A stretch of DNA of 64,000 nucleotides, taken from assembly GCA_034509925.1 (NCBI GenBank), contig CM067532.1, positions 7,202,142 through 7,266,141 of the forward strand, read 5' to 3'. This DNA is from Hirudinaria manillensis. Taxonomy: Eukaryota; Annelida; Clitellata; Hirudinida; Hirudinidae. Each line of letters begins with the position of its first letter. The stretch's first letter is position 1. A model generated the notes under the pieces. The model was not told the origin of the DNA. It did no database searches and was given only the letters and a program-made list of their open reading frames with translations. Shown in pieces: positions 14,892 to 47,723 of the stretch. Made by a program: the position numbers and the translations under genes.

Positions 14892-17800
14892 ACTTCCGTC
14901 GCCCAATGAAACGAACTCTTACCTAACCTAATCACTATCATCATCATCATCATCTCAATGCACCACCATTGTTCCATCGTTGTTGTCGTCATCAACAAAA
15001 TTTATCTTCAAATATACGTGCTAATATGATGTAAGTCTTCTTTCGATGAGTGACAATCATCCATTGCCGTCCATTGGGATTGGCGATGATGACATTTACG
15101 ATCTTGATGATGATGATTGAAGAAATGGATGACGACGACGACGACGATGATACGATGATGATAGCAATGTTTATTTCTTGATAAACTCTCCCGACGGTCG
15201 TTAGATGGGTCACACGTCACAAATGACTCACTTGCACCAACCACGTCCGGGGTCAAGGTACCGTTGACCCGTAACCACGGTAGCCGCTTCCACGCCACTC
15301 TGGGAGCTGACATTATCCACGCCCCGATGATTTCTCTCTCGTAACAATTCAACGTAGCTCCTCGTAAACACCTCTGCTTTACGATTTCACTCTTCTCCTG
15401 ATAATGATCTTTGAATTCAGACATATAAAGTTATTTCTTATTTATTATTATCTCATTAATTATTATGACATCGGGTAATTATAATTTAATTGAGTCATCG
15501 AAGATAGTATTAAAGAAATTTTCCATTTAGGTCAGACCATTCAATTCGTCTCTTTAATACTTTCTTCTTCCGAACAAACGTGTTAACGATTTCTTGTTTA
15601 CAAATAATAAAAATACTAAAGAAAATCTTATGGTTTATTCTCCGAATGTCGGCATCGGCGTATTGTATTTACTCTGAATGGAGGTGGAAAATTCCTTTCT
15701 CTTTAGAATCTCGTTTCGGACTGGCCACATCCGGACATTTATCAAAATTCAACCGCGGTTAGCCACCCATTCTGTGCTTAATGAAAGCCAACAGAATCAA
15801 ATAAATTCATTTCAGATAAATTCAAATTTCAGGGTTTTTTTTCACAATATTAATTTCCAAATTAATTAGAAGCAAATTTTAGGGTTTTTTTTGTCTAAAA
15901 ATGTCTAAAATCTCCTTTTATTAGATCACCATCACTACAATCGTAATTATCATTTAATAAATACAAAAGAATATCTAAGAACTGAAATAACAAGCGCCCT
16001 TTGGTTTGTAAGCCTCAGAAACACTGGAGACGGTTATCGCCTTTCCAGGGACACGTGACAAATTGAGTCGAGGAGGAATTCCTAGAAAGTCACTCTAGCG
16101 AACCACGACGGAAGTAATTTAGAAATGCGCCAAAATAATTATTGCTCAAAAACTTGTCAATTAGCACCCGAGACACGAAATGCTTCCAGTCGTTTTGCTT
16201 AAATATTTTCTGGAAACTCCATATTTCTCCAAGTCGTTTCTTTCTTTAAACTTAAGAAGAAGAAGAAGAAGAAACTGAAGCATTATTATTGCCTGAAATT
16301 ATGGTCAATTCCCTTGAATTTGTCCCTTCCTGGTTTTCACACTCATGAATGGGTAAAAGTGAAGTTAGTCCAATTAATGGATGGCTGATTACCTTTTGTA
16401 AATTAAAAAAAAATCTTTTTGGAGCTTATTGATAAAGCCACGCCTAACATTTTATGTAATTGTAATGCTGTAATTAGGCACTAGAATTTGGACTCAACAG
16501 ATTTACTGGTCCATGCCATAACTTCGATCAGAGTTGGTGACTGACAATTCTCAACAAATCTCAAATTAAAATGCAGAATAGAAGAGGCGAACAAATTAAA
16601 AACGAAATATTTTTTGCGGATGGACAATTTTCATTCTCTTCTGTAGATGACATAAAGTAAATAAATTTATCATTCAACGTGATAAATTAAAAATTAACTA
16701 AAAGATTGTTTTTCCCAAAGTTGTTGTCTTACAGGATGATGTCTTACATTGGTTTAGGAAGATGGAACTGATCGTCATTTTAATGTTATTAATGCTTTTC
16801 CAATGTCAGATGGAAGATGACTTGAAAATTTATTTATGAAATTCATTATTTATGAAATTCATTAATTAAGTGAAATAATTCATGAAATGTAATGTAAATA
16901 ATAATTAGATCGGTTAATAAAATAGATTAATATAACACTTTAAATATTATAACATAAACAATGTATAAATATTCATTTAAGGGTAGGCTAAGGAAATTGT
17001 CGCAATTTGTTATGACCATATGAATTCTTGAAAGCAATATGAATGACTCATCATCGTATTCATCATCATCATCATCATCATCCCTCGTTTAAATATTCCA
17101 TTTGTGCGTTGCCAGGAGAGTGCTGTTAATATTACTAGCGGATGGATGGGTTCATTCATTTTTTTACATGCCACGTAACTTTTGATCAAGTGAATAAATA
17201 TAAATTCAATTAGTAAAAATAACTTCTACTTCGAGTAATTCTGGTTAGGCGAATGTAGGAGGGGGGGGAGATAAGATGAACATAAACGCTTGAAAGATTT
17301 AATCGAAGAATTTCATTCAGTTTTGCATTCAGCATTGAATTTATTTGCATCCAAATGAATATTCATGAATATTGAATGGTTTCCATGGAAATAGTTCGAA
17401 GATGGATGAGTGTAAATCTAAAGTCTCTGTTTATCCTCACAACGAAGATTTATGCCATCACGTGATTACCCTGCAACCAATGGCTAATCGAAAGACAAGA
17501 ACCATTTTAGCTAGATGAATTTCGGTGCTGTTTTTTTGAGATTACAGTGATGACGTTGACGATGACGACGACGACGATCATCATCGTCATCATCATCGCG
17601 GTAATCATTTTGTGATGAAGACAATGAGGATGTCTAAAACCTCACACTTGCTTTTATTCAGATGAAACATTTGACTTTTTCATTGACCAAAACCTCCAAG
17701 ATGCGAAAACATTTCAACGTAGCACGACCCAAACAATCTGATGCAACAACTTGACTCTCCATAAACAACATCTTGGGCGGTCTTCGATGCACCTGAGACA

Positions 17801-18279
17801 TCTGAGATAACCGTGTTTTACGAGAAGCTTATGAAAGCCACCCATCAGCGGATTCACCTGGTCTCCTCATTGGAATTCAGTACAAGGCATTCTTTCATTA
17901 TAACAGCTGGAAGTAGACACCCTAGAATTGATGTGGCTGTAATAATTTATCACGGGAGCGAGATGGATGCTGCCCTCAGCTTCCGGAAACAAAAACGGAT
18001 CTGTTTGTAAGGCAAAATGTCACAAAAATAATGTATGTATGAGTTTATAGTTTTTGGCTAATACTTTTATTAAGAAACACTCAACTTAAGTTAAACTAAA
18101 TTATTATTTATTAAAGATAGTCTAATGAATAATAATAATAATAGTAAAATGTAATTAATATGTAAACTAAAAAATATAAAAATCCAGAAAGCAGATTGTT
18201 CAACTCTTTGCTTTGCAGTGTGCCTCATAAATCTCCTAAGATATTCCTTATCATTTATTCCGGAGTTATCGGAGAATGT
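14892..18279. other. POU 3' flank, repeat-rich gap
   Basis: About 3.4 kb with no confident gene. It contains trinucleotide runs of the GAT/ATC type at 14936-14955, 15105-15156, 17061-17082 and 17551-17599, and (AAG)n at about 16256-16273. A G+C-richer stretch at about 15187-15424 has a minus-strand open frame from ATG 15424 to a GTGAGT donor-like site near 15225; see findings. Otherwise AT-rich sequence. Regulatory elements of the POU gene may lie here, but none can be shown. Confidence 0.5.
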
Positions 18280-18381
18280 CTGAGACAGTTATTTCCATAT
18301 TGCTTAAGGACGTACAAACTATCGAGCGGAAGTCATGAAGTACAGCCGGAATCTGAGAAGCACCTGATCCATAAAATGTTG
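18280..18381 (+). pseudogene. Relic of the collagen-C1q first exon
   Basis: Aligns with the first exon of the C1q gene 510 bp downstream: KLSSGSHEVQPESEKHLIHK here against KLSSESHEVQLESDKHLLHK there, with DNA similarity clear across both. At the place of the real start codon this copy has CTG (18280-18282), and part of the signal-peptide code is missing. Similarity ends soon after the shared HKM, so the collagen and C1q parts were never copied or are lost. Read as a decayed tandem duplicate. Confidence 0.7.
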
Positions 18382-18791
18382 TTTGATAATAAATTACAAA
18401 ATGCTTGAATGATAATCGGCGTTAACTTGCTTGAAAGATCGATTACCGCAATGTGTCGAGTCAACCGCAATGCTAGTAGGAATGGAGGCTTCGATGGACA
18501 GAAGATTTAGTGTGGAGACAGTGAAAACGACTACGATTTGTTTCAATTAAACGATAAAATAATACAAAACAAGGAGGTATCAACGGTGCCTTAGTAAAAC
18601 ATCCGACGATTATCGTGAATCTTTTGGTCGCAGCCTCCATCAGCCTCCATGCTCCTTCCAGTCGAGCGCATGCGAAGTCTTAAAACTCCTCGTTCGTTGG
18701 AATCACTCCAGGCCAAGGCGGACGGTCGTTTGAGTAAAATCTCTTGTCCTGACTGAGAAGTAAAATGTCCTCAGATTAAAATATCTCAGCC

Positions 18792-20307
18792 ATGAGACCG
18801 TTTCTGGAAATTCTGGCTTGCGCATTGTTCATCCATTCCATTGTCAAACTCTCGAGCGAAAGTCATGAGGTTCAGCTGGAGTCTGACAAGCACCTGCTTC
18901 ACAAGATGTCGAGAAATCCTCAACTTTATCACCTCGAGGGAGACTTGAGACTGAAAACAACAAAGAAGCCTCAAATATTGAACAATTCCAATGATTATTC
19001 AAAGCATAAACGCGATGAAGCCTCAAAATCCTCAAAGACAAACTCCAAAGACAGAGTCGAGGACAAGACATTCAGAGAAGAAACACGCGGCACCAACTAT
19101 TGTTTCGGGTACACCGGTCCACCTGGCGTCTCAGGGGTTCAGGGAATTCAAGGTGTGCCCGGGGTTCAAGGCGTTCAAGGACTTCCAGGAATACCAGGCC
19201 AACACGGAAGGCCTGGTCACAAAGGAGAACCAGGTAATAATTCAGATAATAATTTAATTGCAAATATTTGACAAAAAAACCTCAATTAAAAAAAAGTTTA
19301 TTTTGAACTTCACACTATACTTTAAAAATAAACGTTCTAACTTCGAAAGGTCGCAGAGGGCATAAAGGAGACAAGGGAGAACCTGGAACAATCCACATAG
19401 CAGACGAATCGTCTGAGTCAAGTCACGTGAAGGTTGCTTTCTCGGTAACGATGGACGAAGATGTTTTGAAGTCCACAGAGTACAGAGTCCTGCACTTCAA
19501 TGTAGTTCACACCAACTACGGTGACAATTACGACCCGTCGACTGGAGTTTTTACTACACCCATCAATGGAACTTATCTTTTAGGTATGAAAATGGCGCGA
19601 TTCGAAGGATTAGTTGCTAGTAGTATTGTATACTTGAGATACTTGAAACCTCGATAACAATTATTCGGTAGAAAAAAATTCCAAATCTAGGCTTAGGTTA
19701 ATGGATGTACTTCAATATTAGAAGTACATAAATGTATAAACATTCCATTCTTGTCACTTCATCCGTCAGTTGACTTCCTGAATGACAGTTTTGTTTGTTG
19801 AAAAGCTTTGGGCCTAATCAATTGCTAGAATTTGATTGAGTCATTATGTCACAACCTCAAAACGACAATTGGATTGTCAAGACAATTTAGAAATTGTTTC
19901 TGAAAACAAGATTTCCAAGATGCCCATCACAACCAACATCCATGAATCATGTCACTAAACCAAAACATTATTTACAAATAACGTCGATCATAACATCTAT
20001 GCATACAGGGATCAACGGAGTGAGCTACAACAGTCAGCACATCCTTCTCCATTTGGTCAGGAACGGTCAAAGAATGTTCTCGGCCTTCGACAGCTCGGGA
20101 TGCAGCGGATACACCTTGCCCCAGCCGGCCACTCCATCCATAAGATGCTCAGGTTCGGCCTCCAACACCGGCATCCTGTCGCTGGAAAGAGGAGACAAAG
20201 TCTGGGTCGAACTGCCAGACGGATACGGGCTCCACAACGCCCTCTACCACAACTATGCGTCGTTCTATGGATTCATAATATACCCGGGAATCACGAGCAG
20301 AAAGTGA
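18792..20307 (+). CDS. Secreted collagen-like C1q-domain protein
   Basis: Three exons, 18792-19233, 19350-19583 and 20009-20307, 324 residues. An N-terminal signal peptide (MRPFLEILACALFIHSIVKL) is followed by a basic, Ser/Lys-rich region to about residue 100. Then come 17 uninterrupted Gly-X-Y triplets (about 109-160) and a C1q/TNF-like globular domain (about 173-324) with YDPSTGVFTTPINGTYLLG, LSLERGDKVWVEL and FYGFIIYPG. The collagen code is split by the first intron inside a Gly codon. The C1q domain carries a Cys pair in an unusual Ser/Pro insertion (FDSSGCSGYTLP to IRCSGSAS). Such proteins trimerise and serve as lectin-like immune or matrix factors; the exact ligand cannot be told. They are greatly expanded in molluscs and some annelids. 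Same strand as, and 0.5 kb downstream of, a dead copy of its first exon. Confidence 0.93.
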
Positions 20308-20725
20308 CATCGAAATAATCTTTATTTGTGGCTGATGATCAATGCCTAAAAATAACGATCAATAATAACTTCAAAGAGACTTGTTCACCTGAATATTAAT
20401 AAATACCATATTGTGGAACTGAAAACGTAAAACAATTTCTTAAGGTGGTTATGAACACGCCCAACATATTGAATGCCTCAAAAAACTCAAAGGAGATGTG
20501 ATTAAGCAAGAAAATAGTGAAATCCTTCAAATCCAAAAGCTGTAGATGTTGGAAAGGTGGAAGCTGAAAGAATGAATGTCTGATCATGGGTGTGCAACAC
20601 TTAATACAGACATGATCCAGTCCAGTTCAAATAATAATCATAATAATCAGACTATGGTGATCACGATCACAACGACTTTATAATAATTAATGTTAATGTC
20701 GATTTGATCATCAGTTTTTGATTCT
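20308..20725. other. Gap between convergent C1q and sigma-1 genes
   Basis: 418 bp between the stop of the C1q gene and the stop of the first sigma-1 gene. AATAAA at about 20399 can serve the C1q transcript. Nothing else recognised. Confidence 0.5.
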
Positions 20726-21710
20726 TCAAAGCTGTTTGTGCAAATTGCTCAAAGAATAAGCCCAGTCCTGGAGAAGTGATTTGGCATGGATCCTGAGAAT
20801 GTGATAGAGGGAAACATAATCCTGATTTCCAAACACAACGTCAGCAACAGTGAAAGGAAGGGCTGACAAAATGAATCCTCGTCCGTAGGAAACCTTCCAC
20901 ATATTGGCTTTGTATTTCATGATGCTTGCTTCACCTGAATATTGTCTGAATACTTCCCCTGTCACATAGTAATAAAACATTAACATAAAATATGAGTGAA
21001 TATATTACATAAATAAATTGAAATAATAAAACATTAACATAAAATATGGGCGGATATATTAATTAATGGACTGTACCTGCCCGATACGTTTTTGCCTCAA
21101 AAGTTCCATCTTTCCATTCCTCAAGTTCTCCAGACAATATGACGTCTGTCTTGTTGACCCAGTAGCGGCCTAAAATTAAATAATTAGCCAGTCAGGGTGG
21201 AAAAAAATTTATTGCACACATAAAATTTTAAAATTCTCACAAAAACAACGCTTCAAAATTTGGTTTAAAAATTTTACCAGAATGCCCAACTGCATCAATC
21301 AGTGTCCCATAGACAAGCACAAATTCAGTGAGAGAGGCATGTAGAAGTGTAATGCTGCCTGTCCATCCCCCAGCACTGAAGAAAACAGGTTTCAAGTCCT
21401 CTTTGGCCAAAATATGATGAGGATAGTGAGATTTGAAATCTTTGTGAATGGCTTCAATCACAGCTTGAAAGTCACTTTTGGGATCTATCAACAAAGAAGC
21501 AATTCAAACAAAAACTCCATTTCTATGCAAATGCTTATATTATTCATCAAAATTCAAAAAGAACGACTCACTAATATATTTCTTAGATATCTTTATAAAT
21601 TCATCTTCGGAAAAAGTAAATGATTTGTTGTTTAGCCAGAAATTGACTACGGACATAGTAACAAAAACTAAAATTATGAGGGAAATAATTCTTTTGAGCA
21701 TGGCCATCAT
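20726..21710 (-). CDS. SIGMAR1: Sigma-1 receptor (ERG2 family), copy A
   Basis: Four exons on the minus strand: 21572-21710, 21278-21484, 21077-21169 and 20726-20958, giving 223 residues, the same as human SIGMAR1. An N-terminal membrane segment (RIISLIILVFVTMSVVNFWL) precedes the KSFTF motif. Then come AGGWTGSITLLHASLTEFVL, GHSGRYWVNKTD, GELEEWKDGTFEAKTYRAGE, WKVSYGRGF, and two amphipathic C-terminal helices. It is an ER-membrane ligand-regulated chaperone of the fungal sterol isomerase (ERG2) fold. Asp124 matches human Asp126, but Ser170 stands where human Glu172 binds ligand amines. Exon phases and the lengths of exons 2 and 3 (207 and 93 nt) equal those of copy B. Intron 3 holds a 54-bp tandem repeat (20971-21061). 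Confidence 0.95.
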
Positions 21711-21917
21711 GTTTGCCGACTCAATAACTGCCCCCTCTCAAACGACAACCAACAAATAATGCGCACGAATGGAAGAAATCCCGCTAAGTAAATATGTAAA
21801 AAATGTCTCGTACAATGAAATTGACCTTACATTAATTAATTTCAGAGATCATCCTAAAATTTTTGAATGAATATTTTTGAACATTTTTAAAATTAAAAAA
21901 TTGTTATTACCAGGGAA
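21711..21917. other. Upstream of sigma-1 copy A
   Basis: Short AT-rich stretch between the copy A start codon (minus) and the TATA-like box of the candidate small gene (plus). No other signal seen. Confidence 0.4.
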
Positions 21918-21925
21918 TATAAATA
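21918..21925 (+). promoter_or_regulatory. TATAAATA box of candidate small gene
   Basis: A perfect TATAAATA at 21918-21925, 107 bp before the ATG at 22025. It is the best TATA match I noticed in the surrounding kilobases. Confidence 0.4.
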
Positions 21926-22024
21926 CAATTGGTGTTAAAAAGATTTGGCATTAGGATATTGCCTCGAAAATCAATGTAAAATTTACAATTTTATGCACGT
22001 TTGAAAAATTTGAATCTTGACAGC

Positions 22025-22365
22025 ATGATGATGAGATTAATGAATTACTACACAATGCTTCAATTAAGCTTCGGCGGGTTGCTAGCTGGACGCAGTGTTA
22101 GACCAGAGTTTGGCGAACTGTTCAAGCTAAAAGGCCATTCTAGGAGACAGGAAGGCACACTGGGCCGACATTGGAGCAGAACAGATCGACTGGAAAGGCA
22201 GAATTTATTTTCCACCGTGACCAGACATATTCTGCGTCCCCATGCGAAATCCATGTTCACCTCGTGAGTAAAATATGTCGATTCTAATAACTGTTGAGTC
22301 AAAACCAAATTCTATTTTACGTCACAACTAGTCTTACTTACAATCTACCTTACAGCCAGTTATAG
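22025..22365 (+). CDS. Candidate small unknown gene, 2 exons, possibly secreted
   Basis: No family recognised. Exon 1 is 22025-22263, ending at a perfect GTGAGT donor. Exon 2 is 22356-22365, after CTACCTTACAG, and ends at once in TAG; the join is in frame. The product is 82 residues: a moderately hydrophobic start after MMMRLM, up to about residue 22 (LSFGGLLAG), that could be a signal peptide. The rest is strongly basic, with RR, GRH and LRPH motifs and no Cys. The exon is richer in G+C than its flanks, a TATAAATA box lies 107 bp upstream, and AATAAA follows at about 22558. It sits between the two sigma-1 copies on the opposite strand. It could instead be a non-coding transcript or a shadow. 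No homologue is known to me. Confidence 0.4.
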
Positions 22366-22832
22366 CAATATTAAGTAGCTTGATGGTAGGACTGGATTAA
22401 AGGGTCTGAGACCGTTCAGTTGAGAATATAAATGAAAATGCGTATTCTTCTAAAACAAATTAGTGGTTAAATAGTTAAACTTTATCTTAAGAGTGTGATT
22501 GGATTAGTTAAACTTTTTTTTTGTAAATCTAGTCGATTTTTCTTAAAATGTAAAAATTAATAAACCGAATCAACTTTGGAAGGTTTGTTGAGTTTTGCGT
22601 GTTATCCAAAAACATAACTCGCATGTCGACAAGAGATCCCTTGCTATTGCTTAGTAAACCTTCACACGTTGAAAATTAAGACGTTTTTGTTGTCAGTCAC
22701 ACATTTATTTTCTGGCTGTGAATTTACGGATTTAAATGTTTCTATTCTACTCAAATATTGGAAACTAGTTGTGTCAAGCATAAATAAGTACGAAACAAAT
22801 TATTTTTGATTAGGAAATGCCATGGAAACCAT
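22366..22832. other. Gap downstream of candidate small gene
   Basis: AT-rich; AATAAA at about 22558 on the plus strand. Nothing else recognised up to the stop codon of sigma-1 copy B. Confidence 0.4.
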
Positions 22833-24602
22833 TCAATAAGCCTTAGTGGAAGTCACAAATTGCCGAAAAACAGCTTTGATCAAAAATTTATAAATCTTAA
22901 AGATTGATAGGTAATCATGATTATTGATCAAATGTTGCGAAGAAATATATGGAAGGACAGAAGGAATAAACCCCCTAACGTAAGATATTTTCCACATGTT
23001 GTCCTTGAAAGCGAGTACACATGCTTCACCAGACTGGTACCTGAATACATCTCCTGAAACAAGATATTGCTAATATAGATTAATTTTTTTCCACAAAAAA
23101 AAACAAATTGTAATAGGTCCATCTGCTGTGTGTTAAGCATATTCTAACAAAAAAATATCTGGATTATAAGTTACCAAATTAGTGACATACGAGTTATATT
23201 GTTTTATTCAAATGAAGATTTTCAGTGCACAAATATCGATATTCGAAGCGCAGGCACCCTTTTCGTAACAAAAGCGAAGTTGTAGGCAAGAGACTTATTA
23301 TCGTGACCCGTCTTTATACATCCTTAAATTCAAAGTTTGAGAGCACGGTTGGTCTCGAGCAAAAACAACTGAAGCCATACATTTGTTTAATAAATAATTT
23401 TAGATAAAGTTATAAAGAATTAATATTAAAGATATTACGAAATTATAAGTTTCGGTAAATGAATTATTAATGAATTACTAAATGTAGCCTCAGGCAAGGT
23501 CTGGTTGTCCCATCCCCCTTCCTAAATAAATCTCAAATGACGTTACTGATCGATGGATATTAACAAAGATTAGTGATCTCGACAATGATGATGATGATTG
23601 ATGATGATGATGATGACGATGATGATGATGATGATGATGATTCTTTCTTGCTTTCAGCATGAAAGGAGTTTTTGATGAGCGCCTAGTTTATTGAGTTGGA
23701 CTTCGAACAGTCACAACAACACAACAACCACATTAAAAAAGATAATAAGTTGGTACTTTGACAAAAAAAAAGATTTTGTTAAAAATAAACAAGGTCAACG
23801 TCTTATCCAAGAAAAATAAGTTAAATAACTCTCTGAAGCAAACCAAAAATTATCGAAGAAAATCAGTAAACAACTCCGCACACAACGACGCTTTGTAGAT
23901 TAATAAACTTTCAATTATTATCGAAGCTGATAAACATTCATCTCACCAAACTTATCACAAATAACGACAAAATAAAGGAAAATAAAGGAAAAAAAGCACA
24001 CCTGCTCGGAAGGTTTCGGCCACAAGAGAACCTTCCTTCCAAACTGAAAGCTCGCCTCTGATCACCACATCTGTCTTGTTGACCCAGTTGCGACCTGTTG
24101 TTTTGATACAATCGACAGTAAACATCGAGCAACAACATTATATTCATCAATTTTTAATTAACTTATAAATTAATACCAGAATGTCCCGAAGAGTCCAAAG
24201 GCGTGCCAAATACGAAAATGGTTTCCGATATCGACGCGTGCAGGAAATAGATTGCACAATTCCAGCCTCCAGCTCCAAGGAACATGAACTCCAACTCACC
24301 ACGTGGAACTACGTAACCTGGATACCTGGTCAGCAAATCCTTGTGGATGGCTTCTATTGTATCACCGATACTGATTTCAGGATCTGTCAATAACTCCAGT
24401 TGTTACACACACACAAAAAAACAAAAACAACAGTCTTTAACGTTCATTTAAGAGAGTGCTTCTCACTGATATTATTTCTGACGATTCGAATTAAATCCTC
24501 CTCTGAGAATATTTGTCTTCTTGTAAAAATAAAAGTATTTATGACATATAGAATTAGTATTCCTAAAAAAGGGACACAAAATAAGGTTTTAATCGAGAAC
24601 AT
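22833..24602 (-). CDS. SIGMAR1: Sigma-1 receptor (ERG2 family), divergent copy B
   Basis: Four exons on the minus strand: 24467-24602, 24177-24383, 24002-24094 and 22833-23053, 218 residues. ATG at 24602 has an in-frame TAG two codons upstream. The order matches copy A: N-terminal membrane segment (FCVPFLGILILYVINTFIF), AIHKDL, GAGGWN, HASISETIFVFGTPLD, GHSGRNWVNKTD, FRAGDVFRYQSGEA. Exon phases, and the lengths of exons 2 and 3, are identical to copy A, so this is a tandem duplicate. It is the more diverged of the two: WKISYVRG replaces the WxVxYGRG motif (the Gly is also lost), and the C-terminal helix motif around human ALADT is replaced by ISSQHL. Asp123 is kept; Ser169 replaces the ligand glutamate. 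The frame is open throughout, so it is not obviously dead. Intron 3 is long and contains a GAT repeat. Confidence 0.9.
23586..23641 (+). repeat. (GAT)n microsatellite in sigma-1 copy B intron 3
   Basis: An almost pure GAT/ATG trinucleotide run with one GAC variant, in the 948-bp intron between exons 3 and 4 of copy B. Confidence 0.85.
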
Positions 24603-25949
24603 CTCCTACTGCTATTGCTTTAGCTTCTTCACGATTAACATTTCAACAAATCAGGCGAACTTAAAATAAACTCTGGGTCAATGACCTTTCAAGCGTTTTT
24701 GAAAGAGGCTTACGTTTTTAAATTAAATATTCAATTATTTGATTATATTTATAATTATAACCTGCATATTTCACAAATATTACACATAGTTAACACTCGT
24801 CCAATGGCTTCGTAGAGACTGAACTTTTGAGCAGAATTATTCTTTATTTTGGTTATTCAATTGCAAACTTCTATCTGATGATAGTCGTGAAGTTATTTAT
24901 AGAATAGCCTTTCTGTTGCTTTCCCCTCTGACTGACGATGTAAACAAAAGGACTGCACGAGGACTTAATTTATGCAATAATACATTAAATAATAATTAAT
25001 TAAATACTTCTTAAATACAAACACATGTTAAGTAAAAGTAGAAGTACCTCTATTATTGAACTTTTACTTAAGTAAATTGTTACTCGAACTACTCAAACAT
25101 TTTGTTTCACCCTGGAAAACTCTTGAAAATCAAGGGTTATTAAGGTCACGCTACCCTTTTTTTGTTATAGACTTTTTCTTTTCAGATCCACTTTCTTTGA
25201 TCAGAATCAAGTTTTTTTTTCATTTGAATTACTCTTTGTGATTAATTAATTAATAAAATAAAATAAATAGTAATCATGTAAAATATAAAAAAAAATCAAT
25301 CGCTGCATCGGCTTATACGTGTAAATTTCACGATTAATCTCGGTGAATCAATTCTTAATTAGTGAAAATATAAATTATAATTTCTAATGAAGGCAACAGT
25401 TTGAATAAATTATACTATTGAAACACTCCTCATACATAAGGCTGTAATATATCGCATCATTTAACTTTAGTTAATTATAATTCTGATAAAACTTATAACC
25501 TACATCATGTTATTCAACTAAAAATGTGTTGGATGTCTTGTCTGTTATATCAATGGGAAATCATACCGAAGAACATTTCCACTTATTTTTTTGTCTACGT
25601 ACCATCGCTTACTTTGATATACAAATGTGGATGGTGGTAAACAATACTTGTTCAATCATAAATTCACGAAAAATTCGTGGTTTGTTAACTCAACTCCGAA
25701 AAATTCTCCGAAGAATCATTTTCTGAAAGTAAATCCAGTATTGTTTGGCTTAAAAGATTATCCATATTTTAAGCAAAAATTTTATCTTTTAAATTATCCG
25801 TGCGTTAATTAAAATTTTTTAAAACATAATTTGGTCACTTGATCACCTTATCGAAACCAAACTGTTCCTAACCTGTAAACAGTGAAATGTGAGCACGGGA
25901 ATCGGATGGTTGTGTAACAATTGCTAGATCGGAACTAATAAAGCCCAGA
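24603..25949. promoter_or_regulatory. Shared upstream region of sigma-1 copy B and NBEAL
   Basis: 1,347 bp between divergent start codons. It is very AT-rich, with a few open frames of 60-90 codons (for example 25526-25726) that match nothing and show no codon or splice support. Promoters for both genes must lie here; no box was singled out. Confidence 0.45.

Positions 25950-47723
<21,774 letters not shown>

Noticed and set aside
15008-15213. Frames rich in Asp, Ile, Ser or His around 15.1 kb
   Set aside because: They come from GAT/GAC trinucleotide repeats.
17813-18010. 65-codon plus-strand frame before the C1q relic
   Set aside because: No similarity to the C1q gene or any family, and no supporting splice signals.
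25526-25812. Two overlapping 60-codon frames upstream of NBEAL
   Set aside because: AT-rich, no family match, no splice sites; likely chance.
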